Part shown: positions 43,013 to 50,802 of the stretch, piece by piece
Position numbering within the stretch: the first letter of the stretch is position 1
Layout: every line of letters starts with the position of its first letter
DNA from: Ktedonobacter sp. SOSP1-85
GTDB taxonomy: Bacteria > Chloroflexota > Ktedonobacteria > Ktedonobacterales > Ktedonobacteraceae
Direction: 5' to 3'
Assembly: GCF_016587415.1 (NCBI RefSeq)
Contig: NZ_BNJI01000003.1
Span: 620,001 to 684,000 of the forward strand
Length of the DNA: 64,000 bases
Made by a program: the position numbers and the translations under genes
Notes under the pieces: model-generated
Seen by the model: only the letters and a program-made list of their open reading frames with translations
What the model was told of the DNA's origin: nothing
Databases searched by the model: none

Positions 43013-43522
43013 GTGCCAGAAACATCAACCCTCTCCCCCAGGGAGACTTCCGACACGTACACTTTTTCTTCGGTAACGCGCCCTGAACCTGAACACGATA
43101 TGCGAGCACATAGGGGTTGGGTACAGCTTCTCCGCTTTAGCGCGGTCGGTGGGCTTAATACCATATTGGACCTGCTCGTCTTAAATGCCCTGCTCCTGCT
43201 GCGCCCAACCAGTAGCTCCTGGCTGATTGCCCTCTATACCGCCATCGCCTACTGTGTGGGGGCAACGAATAGCTTTCTGCTTAATAAAAACTGGACTTTT
43301 ACCCATCGCCAGCCTACAACCTGGCGCGAGCTAAAGCGGTTTGGCCTGGCTACACTCCTGGGCCTTAGCTGGAATAGCCTCTTCACCTGGTTAGCCAGCA
43401 TGGTCGCGCATCCCTTTGTGACCAATACGCTCGCCTGGACAGACCTCTCGAAGGGCCTCGCCATCGCGAGCGGAACCATTCTCTCCTTCCTGGCGATGCG
43501 CCTCTGGGTCTTTATTCACTAA
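43013..43522 (+). CDS. GtrA family membrane protein
   Basis: A 169-residue protein from a GTG with GGAGAG upstream. After 40 polar residues come four membrane segments; LLRFSAVGGLNTILDLLVLN and NSFLLNKNWTFTH are typical of GtrA, which helps flip polyprenyl-linked sugars across the membrane. The next gene encodes a polyprenyl-sugar-dependent GT39 enzyme, so the two may work together on cell-surface glycosylation. Confidence 0.85.
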   Translation: MPETSTLSPRETSDTYTFSSVTRPEPEHDMRAHRGWVQLLRFSAVGGLNTILDLLVLNALLLLRPTSSSWLIALYTAIAYCVGATNSFLLNKNWTFTHRQPTTWRELKRFGLATLLGLSWNSLFTWLASMVAHPFVTNTLAWTDLSKGLAIASGTILSFLAMRLWVFIH

Positions 43523-43687
43523 ACGATGGTCATTTATGGGAAAATTCTCATGATATTCCAATAAATGACCAATAAATGAGGCGTACACTGATACAGTAGA
43601 GCATTACTCTTACTGCTGCCGCGAGCAGCAAACTTTCTCATAAAAACAAAGCACTCCATCCATAAACGATAAGTGAAGGGAACACCT

Positions 43688-45841
43688 ATGGCTGATACAA
43701 CAGAAATTGTAGCTCGACCACCATCGGAGGACGATGCGGTACATAAAATACAGCCGCAATCCTTCACCTGGAGCCGCATTGCTCTAGGTACCATTATGCT
43801 CATCTCGATCTTTATGAACTTCTTCCAGTTGGGAGCAAATGGCTTCGGCAACCTCTACTATGCAGCCGGAGTCAAGAGCATGGGCGATAGTCTACATAAC
43901 TTTTTCTTTGTCTCCTTCGATCCAGGTGGCTTCGTCACCATTGATAAGCCCCCGCTTGGTTTCTGGTTGCAGGTTATCAGCACCAAAATCTTTGGCTTTA
44001 CGAGCTTTGCCCTGCTCTTCCCCCAGGCCCTGGCGGGTGTCCTCTCGGTGGCTATCCTTTACTGGCTGGTGCGCCGCCACTTCGGCGTGGTCGCTGGCTT
44101 GCTCGCGGCCCTGGCCCTGGCTATCAGCCCCATCAGTGTTGTCACTAACCGCAATAATACGATTGATAGCACGCTGACGCTGGTGATGCTGCTTGGTGCC
44201 TGGGCGGTGCTTCGCGCGGCCGAGACCGGGCGCCTGCGCTGGCTCCTTCTGAGCGCTTTGGCCGTTGGCCTGGGCTTTAATATCAAGATGCTGGAGAGCT
44301 ACCTGGTCGTTCCGGCCTTTGGCCTGCTCTACCTGCTTGCGGCACCTCACAGCATCGGCAAGCGTATCCTGCATCTGTTGCTCGCGGGCGTGGTAATGGC
44401 GGTCCTCTCGCTCTCCTGGCTCGTGGCGGTCGATCTAACGCCTGCCTCTCAGCGTCCCTATGTCGGCTCCAGCCAGACTAACTCCGAAATCGAGCTGGCC
44501 TTTGGCTATAACGGTGCCAGTCGCCTGCTGGGCCGCTTTGGCGGAGCCGGCGGCTTCGGTGGCAATGGAAACCGCACAAGGACGGGCACAGATGGCCAGG
44601 GCACAGGAAACCAGAATGGCTTCCCAGGCAACGGCCAGGGTGGCATCCCAGGTGGAACCAATGGTTCAGGCACGCCTGATCTTCCTCCAAACGTGGGGCA
44701 GGGCGGGCAGTTTGGTGGCAATGGCGGTGGTATGTTTGGTACGGGCAACCCTGGCCCCCTCCGCCTCTTTGAATCGGCCCTTGGTAGCCAGATTGCCTGG
44801 CTTTTACCCGCCGCCATTCTGGGCGCTCTCGCTCTCGCCTTCCAGCGTCGTCTGCGCTTCCAGGGTGATCGCCAGCAACAGGCACTGGTCCTGTGGGGCA
44901 TGTGGTTGCTCACCGAGGGCATCTTCTTCAGTGTCGCAGGCTTCTTCCACCAGTACTATATGACAACGATGGCCCCAGCCATCTGTGCCCTCTTCGGCAT
45001 TGGCCTGGTAGTCATGTGGAAAGATTTTCGCGCCTCTGGCTGGCGCGGCTGGCTCCTGCCCCTGGCCCTGGCCCTTACGGCAGTCGAGCAGATCTATATC
45101 CTCCAGAGCTACCCCTCCTGGAGCCAGTTTCTGACACCGCTGATTGCAGTCCTCTCTATCGTCACGCTGGGCGTCCTGCTGGCCTATCGCCTCGCGCCCA
45201 GAATTCGCGTTCAGGCTCCCAACGTCCGTGTCCTCTCGCTGGTGTTGGCGCTTGGGGTCCTGGTTCTGCTGATCACTCCAACCATCTGGGCGGCGATACC
45301 CGTTATTCAGAATACCGCCTCTCAGCTTCCGGTGGCTGGACCCTCTCAGGGCAATGACTTCGCGCGCAATGCTGGCGGTCCAGCCGGTGGCGATGGCGTC
45401 AGTACAAGCGATCAAGCCTTGATCAGCTACCTTGTGGCCCACCAGGGAAACGCCAAATACCTGGTCGCGACACCCAGCTCCAATACCGCCAATAGCATTA
45501 TTCTCTCGACCAACAAGGCCGTAATGGCAATGGGCGGCTTTAGTGGTAGCGATCCCATTCTTACTACCAGCCAGTTGTCCTCGCTGGTAAAAAATGGCAC
45601 GGTTCGCTTCTTCCTGCTCAGCTCGGGTCGCGGCGGCTCCCTACCCGAGCAGATCCTCGAAGATCTCCCATCGCAGTTGCGAGAGCGCCTGGAGAGTGGC
45701 AACTTCGGCGGCTTCGGTGGCGCTCGCTCCGGCAGTGCGACAACCTGGGTCACCCAGCACTGCACCCTGGTACCCAGCAGCGCCTGGTCAACGAACTCTA
45801 GCGCCCGCAGCCAGCTCTACGACTGCTCAACAACCCACTAA
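43688..45841 (+). CDS. GT39-family (protein mannosyltransferase-like) glycosyltransferase
   Basis: A 717-residue integral membrane enzyme: the first outside loop GNLYYAAGVKSM and later DPGGFVTIDKPPLGFWLQVI hold the acidic residues of the GT-C active site; about ten membrane segments follow. Around residues 285-350 there is a low-complexity Gly/Asn-rich insert (GGFGGNGNRTRT and GQGGIPGGTNGSG), and a soluble C-terminal domain of about 150 residues (YLVATPSSNTANSI). This architecture is common in actinobacterial 'ArnT-like/GT39' proteins. It would transfer a sugar from a polyprenyl carrier. ATG 43688 follows AAGGGAAC. Confidence 0.88.
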   Translation: MADTTEIVARPPSEDDAVHKIQPQSFTWSRIALGTIMLISIFMNFFQLGANGFGNLYYAAGVKSMGDSLHNFFFVSFDPGGFVTIDKPPLGFWLQVISTKIFGFTSFALLFPQALAGVLSVAILYWLVRRHFGVVAGLLAALALAISPISVVTNRNNTIDSTLTLVMLLGAWAVLRAAETGRLRWLLLSALAVGLGFNIKMLESYLVVPAFGLLYLLAAPHSIGKRILHLLLAGVVMAVLSLSWLVAVDLTPASQRPYVGSSQTNSEIELAFGYNGASRLLGRFGGAGGFGGNGNRTRTGTDGQGTGNQNGFPGNGQGGIPGGTNGSGTPDLPPNVGQGGQFGGNGGGMFGTGNPGPLRLFESALGSQIAWLLPAAILGALALAFQRRLRFQGDRQQQALVLWGMWLLTEGIFFSVAGFFHQYYMTTMAPAICALFGIGLVVMWKDFRASGWRGWLLPLALALTAVEQIYILQSYPSWSQFLTPLIAVLSIVTLGVLLAYRLAPRIRVQAPNVRVLSLVLALGVLVLLITPTIWAAIPVIQNTASQLPVAGPSQGNDFARNAGGPAGGDGVSTSDQALISYLVAHQGNAKYLVATPSSNTANSIILSTNKAVMAMGGFSGSDPILTTSQLSSLVKNGTVRFFLLSSGRGGSLPEQILEDLPSQLRERLESGNFGGFGGARSGSATTWVTQHCTLVPSSAWSTNSSARSQLYDCSTTH

Positions 45842-45903
45842 TCACATTACCTTGTGGAGGCTCACCACCTCCACAGGGTGCAACCGCACCAGGAGCAGAA
45901 TTT

Positions 45904-46395
45904 ATGGACTCTTCCAATCTCTACGAGAGGTATGGCGAGCGGTTCGCCTTCCCCCCGCCTGAGCAAGCCAGGCCGCGACAGGATATCCCTCCTTTCTTCG
46001 GCCAGGGAAACACACAACCACCAGCGCCACCCTATCCCTATGCCCAGCCTACCAGGCCATATGCGCCAGTTCAGCCTACCACGCTACGACCACAGCCTGG
46101 TACAGCGAAGCCTACAGCTCGCCTTCCCAAAAGAGAGGCCCTGGCCCTGGCACGTCGCTGGAAGCGCGGGATCGTTATCGCGGCACTCGCCTGCTTTGCC
46201 GCGCTCAGTGGCCTGGTGATGAGCCATAGTGTGGGGGATGCAGCACGTCAGGCGACGCCCGCCAATTCATCCAACCAGGTCACGCCTGGCCAGAATCAGT
46301 ACGATCCATCTCAGTCCTGGCCAGGTAATGGCGGTGACAATTTCGACACCGATAATTCCAATCAGCCACCCGTCTCTGGCTCTCACGTCTCTTAA
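45904..46395 (+). CDS. Proline-rich single-pass membrane protein
   Basis: A 163-residue protein: about 85 Pro/Gln-rich residues likely in the cytoplasm (YPYAQPTRPYAPVQP), one helix (GIVIAALACFAALSGLVM) and a Ser/Asn/Gly-rich outside tail. No family recognised. AGGAG precedes the ATG. It is in line between GT39 and the ferric-reductase-like gene (gaps 62 and 111 bases), so it is probably part of one unit with them. Confidence 0.6.
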   Translation: MDSSNLYERYGERFAFPPPEQARPRQDIPPFFGQGNTQPPAPPYPYAQPTRPYAPVQPTTLRPQPGTAKPTARLPKREALALARRWKRGIVIAALACFAALSGLVMSHSVGDAARQATPANSSNQVTPGQNQYDPSQSWPGNGGDNFDTDNSNQPPVSGSHVS

Positions 46396-46399
46396 GTGC

Positions 46400-46484
46400 C
46401 TATTCGGAAAACCTGAGCGCGCTTGTCCCCGAATGGGGGAAGCGCTAGTCGCGAGAGCGACGTTGTTTTCCGCATAAGAAGTAG
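46400..46484 (+). repeat. Dispersed structured repeat, copy C
   Basis: Outer stem CGGAAAAC/GTTTTCCG, P2 as in copy B, P3 TCGC-GAGA-GCGA, then CATAAGAAG. Five bases after the preceding stop codon and about 22 bases before the ATG of the ferric-reductase-like gene, in the sense direction. Confidence 0.82.
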
Positions 46485-46506
46485 GTGGAGAGGTTGAACA
46501 ACACCT

Positions 46507-47088
46507 ATGTGGAATGCGCTAACCTGGAATGTCGCCCGCGCTGGTGGGCTGACCGCCTATGTCCTGCTAACCTTCGCGGTCGCCGTCGGACTCGCGCTCA
46601 CCTTGCGCTGGCAATCTTCACGCTGGCCACGCCTCATCAACAGCGAACTGCACAATTTCCTGAGTTTGCTCGGACTGGTCTTTACACTTGTACACATGCT
46701 CGCTATCTGGATCGATCCCTTTACGCATTTTGCCTGGAGCGAGGTGCTCATTCCCTTTGCCAGCACCTATCGCACTTTCTGGATGACCCTGGGCATTCTC
46801 GCGCTCTACCTGGGACTGGCCATCGGCCTCAGCACCTGGCTGCGCCCACGCATTGGCTATCAATGGTGGCGCCGCTTCCATATCCTGACCCTGCTCTTGT
46901 ATGTCCTGGTCACACTCCATGGCGTGTTTATTGGCAGCGATAGCGATACCTGGTGGGCAACGGCGCTCTATATCGGCAGCATCCTCCTGGTGGGAGCACT
47001 CCTCGTCCTGCGCCTCTTGAAGAGCGCTCAGGAGCCTGAACGCGCCCTGCCCGCACACGTCATGCAGAAAAATAAGCGTTTCTTTTAA
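46507..47088 (+). CDS. Ferric-reductase-like transmembrane haem protein
   Basis: A 193-residue protein with six membrane helices and two His pairs 13-14 residues apart in neighbouring helices: LHNFLSLLGLVFTLVHML and RRFHILTLLLYVLVTLHGV. This is the di-haem binding pattern of the ferric reductase/YedZ (MsrQ) superfamily. It lacks the FAD/NAD(P)H domain, so electrons must come from a partner. A two-component system follows 90 bases downstream. Confidence 0.85.
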   Translation: MWNALTWNVARAGGLTAYVLLTFAVAVGLALTLRWQSSRWPRLINSELHNFLSLLGLVFTLVHMLAIWIDPFTHFAWSEVLIPFASTYRTFWMTLGILALYLGLAIGLSTWLRPRIGYQWWRRFHILTLLLYVLVTLHGVFIGSDSDTWWATALYIGSILLVGALLVLRLLKSAQEPERALPAHVMQKNKRFF

Positions 47089-47178
47089 TTTAGATCTTTT
47101 CACCATTTTTCAAGCCGGGCTATTCCTGGTAGAATACGTTGAGAGAGTGGTTCTGTTAGAGAAAGAAGGTAGGCAACT

Positions 47179-47880
47179 ATGCATATCCTGGTGGTAGAAG
47201 ATGAAAAAAAACTTGCCCACCTCTTGCGCCGCGTCTTGCAAGAAGAGAGTCACACCGTTAATCTCGCGTATGAGGGACTGAGCGGCCTTGAACTGGCCGA
47301 AAGTGGAACCTATGACGCGGTCATTCTTGATGTCATGCTGCCCGAACTCGACGGATTTGAGATTTGTCGCCGTATGCGCGCCGATAATGTCATGTCTCCC
47401 GTTCTGATGCTCACGGCACGCGGCTCGGTCGAGGATCGCGTGGCTGGCCTCAATGTGGGCGCGGACGACTACCTCCCCAAGCCCTTCGCGATGGAGGAAT
47501 TGCTCGCACGCGTCAACGCCCTCTTGCGCCGCCGCGACCGTACCTTTGAGGTGGCGACCCAATTGCGCGCCGATGACTTGATCCTCGACCTGGTGCGGCA
47601 TGAGGCCCGGCGTGGGGAGCGCGTCATCGAACTGACCGCGAAAGAGTTCGCCCTCCTTGAATACCTGATGCGCCATCCTGGGCAGGCCCTTACACGCACC
47701 CAGATTACCGATGCCGTGTGGCGCTATGATCTGGAGGCGCTCTCCAACGTAGTCGATATCTATATTCACTATCTGCGCGATAAGGTCGATCAAGGCTTCA
47801 CACGCCCACTCATTAAAACTGTGCGTGGCATCGGCTATAAGCTCGAAGCCTATCCTCCCCGCAAGGAGAAGGCTGTATGA
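47179..47880 (+). CDS. OmpR-family response regulator
   Basis: A 233-residue regulator: receiver domain with acidic pocket (VVEDEKK), phospho-acceptor Asp51 in ILDVMLPELDGF, Thr in LTARGS and Lys in YLPKPF; then a winged-helix DNA-binding domain (VIELTAKEFALLEYLMRHPG; VDIYIHYLRDKVD; VRGIGYKLE). It is activated by the kinase encoded next, with which it shares ATGA. Targets unknown; the ferric-reductase-like and GT39 genes just upstream are candidates. Confidence 0.95.
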   Translation: MHILVVEDEKKLAHLLRRVLQEESHTVNLAYEGLSGLELAESGTYDAVILDVMLPELDGFEICRRMRADNVMSPVLMLTARGSVEDRVAGLNVGADDYLPKPFAMEELLARVNALLRRRDRTFEVATQLRADDLILDLVRHEARRGERVIELTAKEFALLEYLMRHPGQALTRTQITDAVWRYDLEALSNVVDIYIHYLRDKVDQGFTRPLIKTVRGIGYKLEAYPPRKEKAV

Positions 47881-49298
47881 AGAACGAACCATCACTCCTC
47901 TGGCGATTCCGCCGCTACCTGCACCGCCAATCCAGGGAACCTGGCGCGGCCCTCTTCTCTGGCCTGCGCCTGCGCTTAACCCTCTGGTATAGCAGCGTCC
48001 TGGCAATCGCGCTCATCTTCTTTGGTGTTACGCTCTATTTTGGCGTGCAACAACTCTTGCTCTCACCTGTCACTGATGACCTGATAAGCCGTGCCCAACA
48101 TGGGGCACAGGAGTGGCTCACTATCTCGCCAGATCATCCCTGCTCAATGCCTTCTCTTCCTCCCTCTGGCTACGTTCCGCATGATCCTATCTTGATCGCC
48201 TGCTTTGATCAAAGTGCCAATTTACTCCAGGAGGAGGATACGCCACAACTGCCCACGGCCTTTCTCGATACCTCACTGGCCTTGAAGGCGATGCAAAATG
48301 GAAGCGCGAGCGACATTATTAATACAGGCGGGCCTCTAGGGCAGGTCGACTGCTATGCGTTAGGCATTCCCGGCCCGGACGGGAAAAGCTACCTGGGTGC
48401 TATTGTCGTGGGAAAATCCGTGCAGCCACAGGAGACGGCCCTCTCCATCATCCTGACACTGTTATTCGCGGTAGGTGGAGTGACCATGCTTGGCGCGGTT
48501 ATCGGTGGACTCTTCCTCTCGCACCGGGCGCTAGTCCCCGCCCGCCTGGCCTGGAATAATCAGCAACGCTTTATTGCCGACGCCTCGCACGAGTTGCGGA
48601 CGCCTCTGACGCTGCTACGCGCCGATGCCGAAGTCCTGCTCCGTTCTCGCAAAGGCATGGGCCCTGAAGATGCCGAGTTGCTAGAAGATATCGTGACCGA
48701 AGCCAGCCATATGACGACGCTAGCCAATAACATGCTGACCCTGGCACGCCTGGACGCAGGCTCCCAGCACCGCGAGCACGAGGTTGTCTCCCTCGACACC
48801 ATTGTCCAGGCTGGTCTACGCCGTGTCACAGCCTTCGCCGATCAGAAGGGTATCACTCTCCAGGCTGAAGTCAGAGACAACCTGCGCGTTATTGGAGATC
48901 CCCTGCTGCTCGAACAGGCTCTCCTGGTGCTACTCGATAACGCTATCAAATACAATCATGCTGGTGGCAGTGTGACCATACATACCTCGCTCGTCGACCA
49001 GCAGGCACAGATCGCGATAAGCGATAACGGCATTGGTATCCCGGCAGAGCACCTGCCCAACCTGGGCGAGCGTTTCTATCGCGTAGATAAAGCCCGCTCA
49101 CGCGCCGCAGGCGGCACGGGCCTGGGCCTCTCCATCGCCCGCAGCATCGCGACCTCTCACGACGGCTCGCTGCGCCTGGAAAGCACCCCTCATGAAGGAA
49201 CACGCGCCCTACTCACACTACCTGCCGCCTCCAGTTCACAGGCACACCAGGCCCCTGAAGCCATCACCCTGGCCTCGCCACCCATGCAAAGCAAATAA
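47877..49298 (+). CDS. Sensor histidine kinase
   Basis: A 473-residue membrane kinase with two membrane helices flanking an outside sensor of about 140 residues (four Cys, including DHPCSMPS and LIACFD). Then: phospho-acceptor His238 in DASHELRTPLTLLRAD, N-box LLDNAIKYN, G1 ISDNGIGIPAEH, G2 GGTGLGLSIARSI. Translation is coupled to the regulator gene by a four-base overlap. Followed by a 60-bp perfect palindrome. Confidence 0.94.
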   Translation: MKNEPSLLWRFRRYLHRQSREPGAALFSGLRLRLTLWYSSVLAIALIFFGVTLYFGVQQLLLSPVTDDLISRAQHGAQEWLTISPDHPCSMPSLPPSGYVPHDPILIACFDQSANLLQEEDTPQLPTAFLDTSLALKAMQNGSASDIINTGGPLGQVDCYALGIPGPDGKSYLGAIVVGKSVQPQETALSIILTLLFAVGGVTMLGAVIGGLFLSHRALVPARLAWNNQQRFIADASHELRTPLTLLRADAEVLLRSRKGMGPEDAELLEDIVTEASHMTTLANNMLTLARLDAGSQHREHEVVSLDTIVQAGLRRVTAFADQKGITLQAEVRDNLRVIGDPLLLEQALLVLLDNAIKYNHAGGSVTIHTSLVDQQAQIAISDNGIGIPAEHLPNLGERFYRVDKARSRAAGGTGLGLSIARSIATSHDGSLRLESTPHEGTRALLTLPAASSSQAHQAPEAITLASPPMQSK

Positions 49299-49310
49299 GC
49301 TCCCTTCGCC

Positions 49311-49370
49311 ATAATAATAGGAAAATGGCGCATACCCCGTACGGGGTATGCGCCATTTTCCTATTATTAT
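49311..49370. terminator. Perfect 60-bp palindrome without a loop
   Basis: Arms 49311-49340 and 49341-49370 are fully complementary with no spacer. It lies between converging genes and its right end contains the last codons' side of the DUF1330 stop (49367-49369). Confidence 0.78.
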
Positions 49371-49654
49371 ACCCCCTCAACCAAGACCGCCCGCGCGCTG
49401 GACGCCTTGAAGCGAATACCCCTGGCCTCACTATATTCGGGCGAGTAGTACCAACGCTTAAACTGGTCCGCGTCCTCAAACTCTAGTATGACCAGGCGCT
49501 TCGGCCGCCAATCACCCTCAATGGTCTCTGTCACGCCTCCACGCGCCAGGAACTTCCCGCCATAGCGCTCCAGCGTGGGTCCCACCAGTTTGCGGTACTC
49601 CTCATACATCTGGGGATCGCTCACTTCTACATCCACAATGAAATATGCGGCCAT
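49367..49654 (-). CDS. DUF1330 family protein
   Basis: A 95-residue dimeric alpha-beta barrel-type protein: AAYFIVDVEVSDPQMYEEYR, GGKFLARGGVTETIEGDWRP, FKRWYYSPEYSEA. DUF1330 proteins are small, soluble and of unknown function. GAAAGGAAAG precedes the ATG. Monocistronic. Confidence 0.88.
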   Translation of the reverse strand: MAAYFIVDVEVSDPQMYEEYRKLVGPTLERYGGKFLARGGVTETIEGDWRPKRLVILEFEDADQFKRWYYSPEYSEARGIRFKASSARAVLVEGV

Positions 49655-49995
49655 AACTCTTTCCTTTCATTTCTATCTCAAGTAGGGGCAGAGCAAGCTC
49701 TGCCTCCCTACCCCAAACGCTTCTTAAGTCCATGCAAGCGTGGACCCTACATTATATGAGATGTGGTGGAAAAATGCAGCAGGCATTTTTCCACCACATC
49801 TCATACCCAGAATGAGGCTTGGCGTGGCAAACAGTTCTACATATATTACAGAAGACTTAGTATCTTTGGGCTTTCGTCATACGTGTATTCTATATTATAT
49901 TTTATTTCTCCTTGCTTACTTATCCATTAGGATATGTCTACTCCCCGAAGAGGGGTATGGATTTGTTGCTATATGCAGCGAAAGGTGGCACAAAA
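49655..49995. other. Intergenic region with REP-like units and a hairpin
   Basis: Contains a TAGGGGCAGAGC palindrome (49683-49704), a GTCCATGCAAGCGTGGAC unit followed by CCTAC (49728-49750), and an inverted repeat with 23-bp arms at 49755-49777/49783-49805. Downstream, 49870-49930 is AT-rich and probably holds the promoter of the P-type ATPase operon. Confidence 0.55.
49755..49805. repeat. Inverted repeat, 23-bp arms
   Basis: Perfect arms with a five-base loop, upstream of the P-type ATPase operon and downstream of no gene on the plus strand; the nearest minus-strand start is 100 bases away. Confidence 0.6.
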
Positions 49996-50265
49996 ATGGA
50001 GCTCGAAGACTATCTAGAACCTGAGGTAGCCGTGACCGCTGTCGTCGCCGCGACCGTTTTTTCGCCGCGCGCACGCAAACTTGTACGCCGGGGTGCCGTC
50101 TATGGCACAGCTGGTGTCCTGGCAGCAGGCGAAGCAGTGAACTCATTCTTCAAGGGATTTGGGCATGGCCTGAAAGAGGCCGATCAAGATGAAGTATCAA
50201 CAAATGGAGCACATCCTTCTCCAGAGATGCAACCTCCTGGGGTTGCGGGAGGTCAGGAACGATGA
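49996..50265 (+). CDS. Small protein of the P-type ATPase operon
   Basis: An 89-residue protein: acidic start (MELEDYLEPE), a weakly hydrophobic segment (VAVTAVVAATVFSPRARKL; VYGTAGVLAAGEAVNSFF), and an acidic tail. It could be a single-pass or peripheral membrane protein. Small membrane proteins next to P-type ATPase genes are known in mycobacteria (DUF1490 type); the likeness here is in size, position and topology, not clear sequence. AAAGGTGG precedes ATG 49996. Its stop overlaps the next start. Confidence 0.6.
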   Translation: MELEDYLEPEVAVTAVVAATVFSPRARKLVRRGAVYGTAGVLAAGEAVNSFFKGFGHGLKEADQDEVSTNGAHPSPEMQPPGVAGGQER

Positions 50266-50708
50266 AGCCAGAACATCAACAGCAGCTAGGTTCAGACCGC
50301 TCTGAGAGCGATGAGGGTCCGGCTGAACACTTAGGGCATCAACTTGGTTACGCCTTTGGCCGTTTCAATCATGCTATGCATCACCTGGGAAGCAGGCAGC
50401 ATCCAGAAAGAGCGCAACATACCCCAGAAGGCATGGAGCAGTCTCAACAGGCCGAACAGGCCACGGCTAGTAGCGGCAACCCTCATATGAGTAGAGCCGA
50501 GGAGATAGTGGATGATGTAGGGCATCGCCTGAATACGACCCTCTCGCGTACCAGCGCGCAATTCCAGAAAGCGGGCTCGCGCATACGCGAAGAGGCGGAA
50601 GATATTCTAGCTGAAGCACATCACGTCCGCACTCCACATACAGAAGAGGCATCGCAAGCTTCAGCCCTACCGAAACACAGACATCATAAGGCACGTGAGA
50701 GCAGGTAG
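50262..50708 (+). CDS. Hydrophilic helical protein of the P-type ATPase operon
   Basis: A 148-residue protein rich in His, Gln and Glu, without membrane segments. Helical stretches such as GHQLGYAFGRFNHAMHHLGS and TSAQFQKAGSRIREEAEDIL look like repeats of an amphipathic helix; eighteen or so His residues could bind metal. It starts with ATGA on the previous stop, so translation is coupled. No family recognised. Followed by a hairpin at 50716-50756 and the ATPase gene. Confidence 0.6.
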   Translation: MKPEHQQQLGSDRSESDEGPAEHLGHQLGYAFGRFNHAMHHLGSRQHPERAQHTPEGMEQSQQAEQATASSGNPHMSRAEEIVDDVGHRLNTTLSRTSAQFQKAGSRIREEAEDILAEAHHVRTPHTEEASQASALPKHRHHKARESR

Positions 50709-50715
50709 TCATGAC

Positions 50716-50756
50716 ACCGGGAGTGTAATGGATATCTTGTCCATCACACTCCCGGT
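50716..50756 (+). promoter_or_regulatory. Intra-operon hairpin before the ATPase gene
   Basis: Outer arms ACCGGGAGTGT/ACACTCCCGGT and inner ATGGA/TCCAT, seven-base loop, no T-tract. It could reduce read-through or protect transcript ends, setting ATPase level relative to the small proteins. Confidence 0.45.
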
Positions 50757-50802
50757 ACAGGCCGGTGCCTATCGCTTCAGGGAGCACCTGGGAAGAAATA
50801 GT

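Noticed and set aside
44804..45442. Open frame of 212 codons antisense to GT39
   Set aside because: Low-complexity and charged, no ribosome site; explained by the GT39 gene.
47110..48006. Open frame of 298 codons on the minus strand
   Set aside because: It is antisense to the response-regulator and kinase genes, which have complete domains; the frame is a by-product of GC-rich codon use.
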